Assembly (NCBI RefSeq): GCF_914767665.1 | Contig: NC_059507.1 | Span: 36,451,270-36,515,269 of the forward strand | Length of the DNA stretch: 64,000 nucleotides | Source of the DNA: Harmonia axyridis | Lineage: Eukaryota > Arthropoda > Insecta > Coleoptera > Coccinellidae | Reading direction: 5' to 3' | Shown: positions 33,736 through 45,187 of the stretch, one piece after another | Layout of the letters: each line of letters starts with the position of its first letter | Numbering within the stretch: the stretch's first letter is position 1 | Made by a program: the position numbers and the translations under genes | Notes under the pieces: generated by a model | What the model saw: the letters and a program-made list of their open reading frames with translations, nothing else | The model's database searches: none | Told to the model about the DNA's origin: nothing

Positions 33736-34968
33736 CACTGCGCAAAAAAATTAACGCACATTCTGATAATCTCAATTTTGATGAAAGTTAACTCTACATT
33801 GACTTTATAACTTATTTTTCATGTTCTCTCGGGAAGGTTTTGAACGGAACAAGACATATTAAATGGAAGAAAAATTCAGGATTTCACCGAATCTTATGTG
33901 AAAGAAGAGAAATAAACAATTTTCAAAATACTGGAATGCTGATAAGTGATTTAATACTTGGTATTTCCACCCCTTGCGTTAATTACAGCTCGACAACGAC
34001 GGTTCATACTCAAAATTAGTGATCTTAAAATGTTCTGATCTAATCCTTCCCAGATTTCTCTGAGTGGGATTCCTAAGTCATTAAGAGTAGCTGGATGATT
34101 TTCTGCACTTCTCAGCCTTCTATTGAGGTTGTCCCAAACCTGCTCAATCGGATTGAGATCTGGACTTCTTGCTGGCCATTCCATTCGAGAGACTTCAACC
34201 TCTTCAAGGTACTCCTGAACGATGCGCGCACGATGGGGTCTGACAAAATGAAATTTTCACCAATGTATGGGGCAAATGGCACTACATGCTCTTCAAGAAT
34301 GTTCCCTTTATACCTATCAGCATTCATAGCTCCATTATCAACGACCACTTGGTCTGTGCGAGCAGTCAAAAATATTCCACTCCATACCATAATCGATCCT
34401 CCCCCGAAACCAGTAGTATTCAGGAAATTGCACTGAGCATATATTTCATGTGGTCGTCTGTATACAAGGGAACATCGATCACAATGGTAGAGGCAGAATC
34501 TAGACTCATCTGTGAAGAGAACTCATTCCCAATCAGCCTCTTCCCAATGGATATGCTCTCTCGCAAAATCCAAACGCGCCCTTCGATGGGCTGGGGTAAG
34601 AGCTGGGCCTCTTGCCGCGACACGAGGCCTTAAACAATATTCTCTGAGATTTCTTATTGTCTGAGTGATAATTTGCACCCCATGACTTTGCTCAAGCTGA
34701 TTTTGAAGGAGGCGAGCGGTTGCAAACCGTTGTCTCAACGAAGAAACTCTCAAGTAACGTTCTTGAATGGCAGTTGTTACCAGTGGTCTACCCTGTCCTG
34801 GTCATACCTGTCTCCCTGAATCGCTGCAACATTCTGTCCACACTTGTATGGGAGACTCCAAACCTTTCTGCAATTCTTGTGTATGTCCACCCTTCTTCTC
34901 GCAAAACTACCGCTTGGGCACATTCCTCTTGGGTCAAATTGCGTGTTTCGCGTTGCATAGCGATCGAG
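33736..34968 (-). pseudogene. Tc1-like transposase, nearly complete but inactivated
   Basis: The downstream terminus at 33736 reads CACTGCGCAAAAAAATTAAC preceded by TA, a Tc1-type inverted repeat; the matching upstream terminus was not found. The minus strand starts at ATG 34961 with a helix-turn-helix (TRNLTQEECAQAVVLREEGW, TYTRIAERFGVSHTSV). A frameshift lies near 34780. The second DNA-binding half (RLLQNQLEQSHGVQIITQTI) runs into a TGA in the WE.VLFTDESRFCL stretch, near the first catalytic Asp. FLTARTDQVVVDNG is followed by an apparent deletion of about 11 bases that removes the second catalytic Asp. SPDLNPIEQVWDNL near 34160 keeps the Glu of the DD34E triad. Not functional. Confidence 0.85.
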
Positions 34969-34979
34969 TGTAGAAAATC

Positions 34980-35961
34980 AAACGAAAGAAAAACTATTGA
35001 TCACTAGAATTGATCGAGAACAACTGATTTCAGAATGGAGCCAATGAAAAAATCATAGTCATCTGTTAGAAATCGATCCAGAATCACACATTAAAATAGG
35101 AGAGAGACCAAGTGTGATACGTAGATTATAATTCGGAAGGTTATCATAGTGTTTATCATTACTTTGAAATTCATCGAACCATAATTTATCGAGCATCCGA
35201 GGCAACTGGACTAGCGTTCATGCTTTCCCGAAGTTTTTTCTAGATCATCCTTCATTCTGAGTTACTCTATTATTATCATCATCGAACCTTCAAAAGTTTC
35301 ACACACATCGACCGAGAAGTTCGCATGGCCGATAAGCGATTGTGTCTATTTACATTATTAAAATTTCCGTTGCTTGTTCTTCGGCCGTTTGTCACGTCCG
35401 CACGGGAAACAACAAAAAGTGCCCGATACATTATGCATGGGACTCCGTTCGATTCCTGAAGGGTCAGCTAGGGCCCCCGTGCCCGGAATATGGCCCCGTG
35501 GTAATTGCACATAACCTGGGCCATTATCTTATCGATGCGAGGAGATGCTCTGATGTGCCGGAAAATCGACGATCGGAGATGGTTTTCGCGGAGTTTCCGT
35601 ACACTCGGCACGCACTGCCGGCAAGCGGAGGGAGAAATATGGTCTACAGGGTGAGTCTGGTTTGAAAATGTCGCCAAAGGGCGCTTGGGAAAGGTCAATA
35701 TCTTCTAACATTTAACCGCTTAGTTGATTCCATGATCTAATGCAAAGATTACAAATACCATAGATGGGACACTCACCTCCCTAAAGCGAATTATTTGAAA
35801 CATAGCTCCCCCTGGCGTCTGGTACTCGAACAAACTCAACAAACGCAACAAAACGAAGTTTGAGATGGGTGGTTTTCCACTTGTGCATATCGAGATACTG
35901 CATCGATATTTGTGTAGTTAAACGTTACAACTAACTCAAACTGTCAATTCTATCCGATTAA
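34980..35961. other. Spacer with a GC-richer exon-like island
   Basis: 35342-35665 is an open plus frame of 107 codons, GC-rich from 35380, with CPIHYAWDSVRFLKGQLGPP near its middle. Near its end TCTACAGG/GTGAGTCTGG resembles a splice donor. Both strands are largely open and no domain was recognised. The flanking sequence is unassigned. Confidence 0.25.
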
Positions 35962-36805
35962 TGTAGACTTGGTTAATCGATCGTCTAGAGGTATGATTCC
36001 ATTACCTGGCCTTTCGTCTTTTTCTCCGTGACTTTGTTGGATTTATAATAATTAAATTCTTTTCAGTCATTTACATCTTTTTACAAAGCCACACTTATAC
36101 AGTACAAACTCAGTATTGAGAAGATCTTAATTACGTCCTAATTACAAGTTTCTCACTACGGTACTCAATTTCGTCTTTAACTCGTTTGTTGATTACTCGA
36201 AACGTCTTCGTCGTACTTCAAGTATTCGGTCGTCTCGTCTCTAACTCGTCTTAATTCAGTCCGCGAACCGTCTTTTCGTCTTACGTCTCAAGTTGACCGA
36301 CCGAACTTGACTCGTCTTCAGCTTAAGTTGAACTTTACCCGTCTTCGGATTAATTTGAACTGAACTCTCTGCCGATTGGGACTACCCTGTCTCGAATATC
36401 GACCTTCCTTTTTTCGGCTTGACCACACCCTTAGGGAAAGTACTATCCCCTAGTCCAATAAGAGCTTTGCCGTACCGCTCACAAAGATCTTCGTGGATTC
36501 CTGGAAATCGAATATTCCCGAAGGTCTAGAACCTGATACACAGATGTGACACATCTGGTATGACCGTATTCTCTTCGAACTTTCTCAACCCCCCAATAAA
36601 TCTCTTTAAGATTTACCACTCCATGACATATCTTCGACACCTCGAAGAATTACACATCCTTTTTACATTATATGTAAAAAAACTATTCGTTCCCTGTAAA
36701 TTCATTGAAACTGTCATGCCCTCGACACTAGAAGAAACTAATAGGTCTCCAAGCATCCGGTTGACTATCTCAATTATATACAGGGAACAATAACTGGATC
36801 CTACA
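35962..36805 (+). repeat. Solo LTR, copy D
   Basis: The sequence begins TGTAGACTTGGTTAATCG and ends ACTGGATCCTACA, 844 bp, in the same orientation as B and C. It is flanked by the direct duplication TTAA (35958-35961 and 36806-36809), agreeing with the 4-bp duplication of copy B. No internal retrotransposon sequence is attached. Confidence 0.8.
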
Positions 36806-37847
36806 TTAATAGTTTTCGAGTTATCCGGAAAACAATATTTGAGATGATTCCGATTCGTTGGCCGCCTTGCTAAAATTGAAACAGATTCGACGGGAAGAAA
36901 TGAAGTTGGAGATACTCCTTCAATCATCCAACCCTTCTTCCCAAGTTTGCGTCATAAATTTCCGACGGTATCGACGCCCAACTTCCAGTTTTCATCTTAC
37001 GCGTCTTCCCGCCCCGAATCTGACTGTTAATTGCTCAAAAATCTAATCCGCGGCCTCCTCCGATAACTTTCCGCGAAACTTTCAATTAAGGATTCAATTA
37101 TCTCGACAGTAAATTACTGTGCGAACAATATTGGGGACATTAATCAGAAAGAAGGTAATTGAACGTAAACTGATTAAACTTTAAAGTGGATCAAATATTC
37201 GATATAAAGGCAGTAGCCATCTCCGGATAACTTGGAGGACTTCCCATCCGAGATGTCTCGCTACAGAACAATAAACCCGGGGTATAAATCCTTATTTATT
37301 CGGCTAATTGCATGCTGAAGATGAATAAATCGGAGGAGGCGTTTCTGCCAGCGGCGGCTCGTGGGTGTTTCTCATGGATCAGCAGATCTGGCTTTCAACT
37401 GATGGTGTTTGACTTTTCAAAACTTTTACGTATTAAAAAGTCCGTTTTTGTTTGAGAGCTTCATAAGGCCTTCAACATATTCTATACTCGAACGAAAAAT
37501 TGACACATGAATGAAAAAATTCTCTTCGTGTTAGATTTAGACACAGGGAAACAAGTTCACATACTTGGTTTTTCGACATTTTGCTCTTGGTGGTTCTTGA
37601 AATTGATAAATTACTACTACTAATTAAAATTTTAGGATGATCATAAAAATCACCGAAGAAACAAAACCAAAAAAAATTGAAGTTGATAGTTGTTGGAGAT
37701 GATAACGGCTTAGGCATAATCTCGTTATTGACATATAAGTGATATTTTTGCTACATAAAATTCAGTGAAAGTAACATGAGGCAATACCATAAACAATTGA
37801 ACTATATAAAAGTTTCTATTCAATTTGAGCAATTTTCTGAGTATATA
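36806..37847. other. Unassigned, including inverse duplicate of 28990-29120
   Basis: 36858-37046 is an open plus frame (LKQIRREEMKLEILLQSSN) overlapping the duplicated block 36910-37035. 37320-37400 is GC-richer. No gene was recognised; 37420-37847 is AT-rich. Confidence 0.35.
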
Positions 37848-38172
37848 CAGTATTTTCCAATAAGCTTGAAGAGCCCGCTATCTGGCAGTTAATACTTTTG
37901 TATCTGTCATCTTTTGACATTTCACAAGCAAACTGCGCTATCACTAAAATTAGAAAGAAAAACGCTTTTACAGCGTATTTAAATTGTTAAAATTAACTAC
38001 AAAAATTGTTGAAAGTTTGCAATCACAAAGCGAAAATCTAAAGCACTTTTGGCTGATATCGTTTTCCATCATTAATAGCTCTTTGCGATAAATTAAACAT
38101 CTATCGCTTTCTCCCAAACTATACTAGTTTATTTTTATATCAAAGTGAAACCCCTTATTGGAAAACTTTTAT
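37848..38172 (+). mobile_element. MITE related to the transposon at 48832-50140
   Basis: Inverted termini: AGTATTTTCCAATAAG on the left and CTTATTGGAAAACTTTT on the right, about 325 bp apart, in a TA-rich context. The left part (GCCCGCTATCTGGC, ATCTGTCATCTTTTGACATT) resembles 48840-48920. The right part, TTGGCTGATATCGTTTTCCA, matches the end of the transposase at 50050-50085. It thus looks like an internally deleted derivative of that transposase family. Confidence 0.6.
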
Positions 38173-38924
38173 ATAGAACTTTTGGTATTTTTGGTTCCTA
38201 CTTGTTCTTAAACTGAATGTATCATTCTGGACACGTCTTCAAGTAATTTAAGCGTGTATAAAATCACCCACCAATACATTTTGTCTTAGCCATTAGTGAA
38301 TAGGGGCTATCGTAAATAATACAGAAAGGCAAACAATGAATGACTTCAAATTGAAATTGTGGAAATTTTCCTTATTCTTGATTTCGACTTCATGCATCGA
38401 TCCAGCCTACCATGATGAGCCGCCACTGGTTCCTACGGAATCTTCGGCGCCGAGGGTGAGGGAGATGGTGAAAATAGGCGGGAATTTTCCGGGCAATTCG
38501 CAGCCGGGAAAATATAAAATTTAATTGCCGGATTTATTTGATCTTCCTAATCGTCGGTTCATTGACAAATTATACCCTTTTAAACGGTACTGTTAACAAA
38601 ATCCGGAGAAATTAATCAAGTCCCGGAATTTTCAGGTTTACGACAGAAGAATATTCTGCAAGAATGAACGACCTTCGCAGATATAACGGAGGTTCATAAT
38701 TTTCCTCAAGGAATATTTGCATCCGTAAAAAAAACAAAAAAAACCAGACTTTCATGAATTATTATAAAGGATGACAGATCCTGATTAAGGTAGGTTTTTG
38801 CGCTACATATAGATGAACTTTACAGAATGTTCCTGAATTAGAGTTACTGAGGTAAATGAAAGATTCCTTAGATAATTCAAAGAAAAAAGTCCTCTAAATA
38901 TGGGCCCGCAAACTATTTGTCTTC
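38173..38924. other. Unassigned; short GC-richer patch at 38390-38530
   Basis: A 62-codon plus frame (38336-38524) begins with a hydrophobic stretch (KFSLFLISTSCIDPAY) that could pass for a signal peptide. It is followed by Pro/Glu-rich sequence and GCGCCGAGG/GTGAGGG, a weak donor-like site. It is too short to call a gene. Confidence 0.2.
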
Positions 38925-39250
38925 TAGATACAGGGTGTTTCTTTTAGTCCTTGTTTGCGATGACTATTATGGAATATTCGCTTCATTTCAGGTAAATAAG
39001 TATCAAAACTTATAATTAATTTATTCATCATTATTACTAGATTGTTCGAATTTTCATTCTCGAAATCGGTAACAGATAAGACAAAAAACAAGAAACTAAA
39101 AAGTGGGAACTGGATCCAAATTTCTTTTTATATCTTTCTGAACTACCTGTGCTCCATCAAAAAAAAAGTTCTGGAGAAAAGAAGTGGGCCCTATTCCAGA
39201 AAAAAAAAAGGATTCTGATAACGCCTGGATAGAAGACGTGTTTAGGAATT
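38925..39250. repeat. TACAGG-ended repeat, copy R2
   Basis: GATACAGGGTGTTTCTTTTA followed by GTCCTTGTTTGCGATGAC and AGGTAAATAAGTATCAAAAC matches R1 (9203) and R3 (59979). The right terminus is not clear. Confidence 0.45.
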
Positions 39251-40344
39251 TTTGCTTGTAGTCAGTATAGACAAGAACACTAACATTTCTCAATATCTTG
39301 ACATGAAATCATGAGAATCCATTCAATTGTTAGATTCTACACATTTCAATAGTTCGATATAGAAAACTATAAACTGAAATAGGCCCTGTTAAAACATAAA
39401 ATAATAATACTACATATTACTATACTTGAAAGTTTAATTCACCAAAATCTGAGTGAAAACTCAATAAAAAATCTCATGAGAAAAAATTATGATTACTTTC
39501 AACTTTCAAGTGAATGAAATCGTACTTACCATATCCAAGACCCAAAGAAGATAAGAAAGAATCGATCGACTGTGTCATGTTCCTATTGTCAAATTCACTT
39601 CAACCGACTTATTCACGCCCGTTGGTGCTTTTCAATTCCTAACTGAGAGTTTCATACAACAGAAAGGCCAAACGTGGACACCAATAAACAGGGATAAAAG
39701 GAATTTTTACGAGAAGTATTCTACACCAGTCGCAAGAATCGAATATCTCCTCGCTTTGGTATCAAATACACAAAGGTCTCTATGTGAATTTATCAAACTG
39801 CACAATGATTGCTTTTGCCTTTCTGGGATCAGATACGGAAAATATCACGTATAGGTATATGTTTTTTGTTCGTAATGTATACTTTCTATTCTTATTTTTA
39901 TTGTTTGCAAATGTTAATCTAGATTCACGAGGAGGTCCTAGAGGCTTTTGTGCCAGAAACAAAAACTCCAAATGAAAGTTTCTTTGATGACGTTTAACGA
40001 AGTTTTTTCTGAATTATTTTATTGCTGTGGTGCTCGAATCCCTTTGTTGTTTTTAATTAAATTGAAATATTCTTGAAATTCATGTTTGTCCAAACAATCT
40101 CCACCCTCACAAGCGCTTCTTAATAATATTCCAGATTTGGATGATTAAAAAGAAGTTGTTCGAGGGAAAAAGTTTTCCTTCTCGTAAGAAACCAAAAATC
40201 TTCCAACTGAACTTTAGACCCTGAGGGAAGTTTCCGTAATTTTTCAGTGCTTCTTAGAGGTTAAATCATCCCCATCCATCCTGTTTAATTCATGGTTTTT
40301 ACTTTAAAATTTTAACATTCCAATGGAAAAGTATTGAAAAAACA
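39251..40344. other. AT-rich stretch without recognisable gene
   Basis: Short frames only; a pair of opposite 63-codon frames at 39780-39975 are mirror shadows of each other. No repeats were identified. Confidence 0.45.
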
Positions 40345-40590
40345 TATAAAGGGTGTTGGTGAATAAGCAATTTTTCCAGAGTTGAAAAATTGTCTGAACG
40401 CCGTGGAATTAATTTGATCTTCGAAAGAAGGAAATAGTAGTTTGTTTCCGGTACAACCGGATGCTGAAATTATCAAAGGGAAAAGATAATTATCTCAAAC
40501 TCCAACATGCAAATTTTCAGCACAAAATTATGATAATTTTTCCATAAACGTCTAATAAGCAATGGCGGTGAATCACCCTGTATTTGTGCA
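40345..40590. repeat. Short MITE-like repeat
   Basis: AAAGGGTGTTGGTGAATAAG on the left and GGTGAATCACCCTGTATT on the right form weak inverted ends about 245 bp apart. This is suggestive of a non-autonomous element; no second copy was seen. Confidence 0.35.
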
Positions 40591-40601
40591 GAAAACTTTA
40601 T

Positions 40602-40912
40602 ACAGGGTGTCTCATTGGGAAACGGAAATACTTCACAGGTGCATAGGTGGCACTAAGGCGGTTCTGGAGATACCCCATTTATTGGGTCTTACTCTCTTTG
40701 TAGCCGAGAAACAGGGTATTTTATGAATGTTGTCCGTTTCTTTCTGAGGCCATATCAAAGGAACCACCCGGTATATTTTCTTCATATTTGGAAAATATGT
40801 TCGTAATTAAGAGCCCAAACGTATCATGCAATAACCGCCTTGAAAATCCAGGTCCGGGTTAACAAAAAATTATGAATCGTTTGAAACCTCGTAACAACAC
40901 CCTGTACATCGG
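40602..40912. mobile_element. MITE-like element with TACAGGGTGT ends
   Basis: TACAGGGTGTCTCATTGGG begins near 40602, and AACACCCTGTAC ends near 40912. These are inverse ten-base termini bounding about 310 bp without coding capacity. The ends resemble those of the foldback element at 50694 only in the CAGGGTG core. Confidence 0.5.
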
Positions 40913-42838
40913 AATTTTGAAAATCTGTTTTAATATTCGGAAACACCACTTAAAACTAAACTGAGACCTGTACTTCAAATTTTCGCGCAGACAGTTTTAC
41001 TGCACAAATTTTCAACGTAAAAGTGAAGCTTTTAAGAACTTGGATACCTGAGAGTGGTTTGAAGTGACTTTTAACAATGAATTATCAAAAATATTGAATC
41101 CATAATTATTTCAAGATTACTTTGTAATTCATTTTCATATTGGTTCTCCTTTTTATAGCGTAAAAGCATCTCTGAAACGAGACGAGAAAGCGAATAAAAA
41201 AAGGCATAACATAATCATAGCAGAAGACGAAAGCTCCGCATTTGTAGGGGCAAAAGTCGGAAGTAATTCCAAGACACGACGTCCTCTATACATCCCCTCC
41301 CCCATATGAAAATGTCGGAAACACGCTGACTCCGGGTATGTTTACCGGTTTTCTCCGGTGCATCTGAACAAATATTCCGGAATATTCCGGCTCGTATGTA
41401 CACAAGCGAATTGACCTCAATGTTCCCAATCTCCTAGACGGATAACAGATTAAATTTTGGAAAATTGGTCCTTTTCACAAGCTGGTAGAATCGATATTGG
41501 AAAACGAATTGATAGGATAGGAGGAAAACATGTTGCTATCTCGATATTTCCCGGATTTTTCATCTTCGGAATAAGCTGGCCTTGGCTTCGATGCCAGCCG
41601 AAGGTATATTTCAGTTCTTGTTAGTACAACTATAGGGACTAATAAAAGAGATATCCGCCTCCTTTTCAATGTGGATTCTTCCTGTATTCGAAAGAGGTTA
41701 GGATAGTTGTCAAAATTTATGTTTTACCCAATAAAATTTTTAATTTAAACAGCTCCTTCTGGGTGTTTCAGTTTCTTTTTCAGTTGGTATAATTGCATCG
41801 ACATTTTCTCTCAATAAAGAAGGCGAAACAAACTTCTGTGCATTTGAATTGTTGTGTATTTTGGAATTAAATCCATTATGAATTCTAATTTTTTGTTCAG
41901 TGGCTCAATTTGGAAGCGAAATAATTAAAACACTCGATAAGTCCGCCTTGCAATAAGGCAGAATATGTTCGAATTTCATTCAATATTTCAATCCACACGA
42001 ATAATTATAAATTTAGGCGTTGAACTAGCAAAAATATCATATCTGCTGATGTTTAACCTACCCTATTGCGTCATGTTGACTAACTGAATTTTTTTTTACC
42101 TTTCGACATGAAAGGAATTGGTGTTTCAATATTCATGCTATTACCTTTACATGGAGATAATTTAAAACAATTCGACCAGTCACTAATTAATATTGATGAG
42201 CGAATAAAATGGGTTCATCCTGAATTGCAGTAACTGTACCAATTGGAATCGGTGCTTTTCGTTTTGCATTTTCGAATTTTGTTCGTCCAAAATTTAATAC
42301 CTTTCGTATTCAATTACGTTCACAGACTGTTAGTGTGTATATTGGAAAACTGACTGTGATTTCCAGGTTTTTTTTTTCATTTGAATACGAATGGAAAAAT
42401 TGTCAACAGTATCGAAATTCAATTAGTATTGAAATCCTGTTTTCTACAATAAAAATCAAATATTTTACTGGAGCTCGCCAGTTATTTATTCTAGTAACTT
42501 GAGATTTTTTGAGAAATCACTTTTTATAACTCAGATTCTAGCGAGGGTTCAAAAGGTACCACAAACTTTTATATTGGCTTCATATATTGGGAAGTTATAG
42601 AATGACTTCCCAAGAATTCCTATGACTTCCTATGTTTTCTCCCTTTCTTTTGATACTCATGGCACAATGACGCACACAAAAAACTAGGCTGCCATTTTGT
42701 ACTGTCCTCCATCCCGTATTTTGGATGAGGTCAGTTAGCTAGTAATTCATTGTCGTCCAAATGAATGCAAAATTTCATCGAGATCGGTTGAAGATAACTA
42801 CTTCAACAATATTCAGTTGCAAGATTTGACCCGAACAA
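40913..42838. other. No recognised gene
   Basis: 41215-41450 is GC-richer with a 62-codon minus frame of no known family. 42640-42838 contains AAATTTCATCGAGATCGGTT, a phrase common in untranslated tails of insect repeats, just before mariner-like copy 4. Otherwise AT-rich. Confidence 0.4.
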
Positions 42839-43777
42839 AAAGGGTGTTTTTTTTGGAGCTATAGAACTTAAAATTGCAATAAAACATCGATGGATTATTC
42901 GATTGACATGAATTTTATTTATCCGCAAGATAATCTTGTGGCATTACATTTTAAATATGATTTCTGGCATATGACCGCCACGGCTGGCTCGGATGTAGTC
43001 CAATCTGGACGTCCAATTTTCGATGACTTTTTCCAACATTTGTAGCCGTATATCGGGAATAACACTGCGAATGTTATCTTCCAAATGGTCAAGGGTTTGT
43101 GGCTTATCCGCATAGACCAATGACTTTACAAAGCCCCACAGAAAGTAGTCTAGCGGTGTTAAATCACAAGATCTTGGAGGCCAATTCACAGGTCAAAAAC
43201 GTGAAATTAGGCGGTCACCAAACGTGTCTTTCATAAATCGATTGTGGCACGAGCTGTGTGACATGTTGCGCCGTCTTGTTGGAACCACAGCTCCTGTACA
43301 TCATGGTTGTTCAATCCAGGAATGAAAAAGTTAGTAATCATGGCTCTATACCGATCACCATTGACTGTAACGTTCTGGCCATCATCGTTTTTGAAGAAGT
43401 GCGGACCAATGATTCCACCAGCCCACAAAGCGCACCAAACAGTCAGTTTTTCTGGATGTAACGGTGTTTCGACATACACTTGAGGATTAGCTTCACTCCA
43501 AATGCGGCAGTTTTGTTTGTTGACGTAGCCATTCAACCAGAAGTGCGCTTCATCGCTAAACAAAATAAAATGGACATAGTGCGCGATACGTATTCCGCAC
43601 AGAACCATTATTTTCTAAATGGAATTGCACTATTTGCAAGCGTTGTTCAAGCGTGAGTCTATTCATCATGAATTGCCAAACCAAACTGAGAATAAATCAC
43701 TTGACAGCTGTTAAGTCGATCGCCATCTTGAACAGTAATGCCAACTTAAAATTATATACTTCGAAAAAAACACCCTT
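42839..43777 (-). mobile_element. Tc1/mariner-like element, deletion lineage, copy 4
   Basis: Minus-strand transposase relic, 939 bp, right terminus CACCCTT plus TA; the left end AAGGGTG lacks an obvious TA. The catalytic frame from 43608 reads SDEAHFWLNGYVNKQNCRIW through QQDGATCHTARATIDL, then a frameshift near 43232 (one T missing in the TTTCATAAATCG stretch). PPRSCDLTPLDYFLWG follows at 43189-43130. The junction AAACAAAATAAAATGGAC at 43557-43575 is the family deletion point. All three catalytic Asp codons survive but in two frames. Confidence 0.9.
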
Positions 43778-44401
43778 TAATTAGACCTCACGGTAATTAG
43801 ATGTAATTCCTTGAGAAGAAAACGAAAACGCAAAGTACACAGTCTCGACAAATACACCCATATTTATTCGGAGCTGCAAACGAAAACGAAGAAAAACACT
43901 TACCCAGGAGCAATAAAGTTAATGATGTGTTCGAGTCTATGTGTGTGTTCATGATACACCTTCTCGAACAGGACTGTTAAAGTGTTTCCATTCGTTAAAA
44001 CACGATATTTATGCAAAACCCGAGATACCAGGCGTATAACCTGCAGGAATAATATTCATTAAAATGGACGTGCAGGAAATTCACGTACCACACTAATTTG
44101 GTTCACTTCGTAAAGATCCACAATCTTTTATGTTGGTATTATGCTAAGCGAAAACGGCGAATTATTAAATTCCCTGTGTACTTAGCGAGAAGACTAGAGG
44201 GTACACTTCTATTCAATGTGTTATTTATCTCTCCGGATTCGTCTTCACTATTTGATGTTTGACGAAGGATTTGTCGCAGGATTGGTTTGTGTCAAAGGAT
44301 ACCTGACGAATGGTTTCAAATGAAAATGCTTCAATTATGTCTGATTTCAGCGAACAGAGCATCAACTATGTATTTCGTCGTCTCAAGTTTAAACAATTAT
44401 A
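43778..44401. other. Unassigned spacer
   Basis: About 620 bp separate mariner-like copies 4 and 5. Sequence complexity is moderate with no open frame of note and no known repeat. Confidence 0.4.
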
Positions 44402-45187
44402 AAGGGTGTTTTTTTTAGAGCTATAGAACTTCCAATCTGGACGTCCAATTTTCGATGACTTTTTCCAACATTTGTGGCCGTATATCGGCAATAACACGGC
44501 GAATGGTGTCTTCCAAATGGTCAAGGGTTTGTGGCTTATCCGCATAGACCAATGACTTCACATAGCCCCACAGAAAGTAGTCTAGCGGTGTTCAATCACG
44601 AGATCTTGGAGGCCAATTCACAGGTCCAAAACGTGAAATTACGCGGTCACCAAACGTGTCTTTCAATGAATCGATTGTGGCACGAGCTGTGTGACATGTT
44701 GCGCCGTCTTGTTGGACCCACAGGTCCTGGACATCATGGTTGTTCAATTCAGGAATGAAAAAGTTAGTAATCATGGCTGTATACCGATCACCATTGACTG
44801 TAACGTTCTGGCCATCATCGTTTCTGAAGAAGTACGGACCAATGATTCCACCAGCCCATAAAGCGCACCAAGCAGTCAGTTTTTCTGGATGTAACGGTGT
44901 TTCGACATATACTTGAGGATCAGCTTCACTCCAAATGCGGCAGTTTTGTTTGTTGACGTAGCCATTCAACCAGAAGTGCGCTTCATCGCTAAACAAAATA
45001 AAATGGACGTAGTGCGCGATACGTATTCCGCACAGAACCATTATTTTCGAAATGAAATTGCACTATTTGCAAGCGTTGTTCAGGCGTGAGTTGAATTGCC
45101 AAAACCGAACTAAGAATAAATCATTTGACAGCTGTTAAATCGGTCGCCATCTTGAACAGTAATGCCAACTTAAAGTTAACCACCCGT
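44402..45187 (-). mobile_element. Tc1/mariner-like element, deletion lineage, copy 5 (further deleted)
   Basis: Termini AAGGGTGTTTTTTTT and CACCCGT with TA on both sides; 786 bp. Besides the family junction at 44992-45008 it has lost about 150 bp near its 3' terminus, jumping from TATAGAACTT to CCAATCTGGACG. It has also lost most of the other terminus, where AAAGTTAA runs straight into CCACCCG. The minus frame 44592-45041 (149 codons) covers SDEAHFW to the PPRSRD region, with the Cys before the third Asp changed to Arg. The C-terminus is missing. Confidence 0.9.

Noticed and set aside
37620..37700. AT-rich runs and short repeats checked for a CRISPR-like or tandem array
   Set aside because: No regularly spaced direct repeats with unique spacers anywhere; the genome is eukaryotic.
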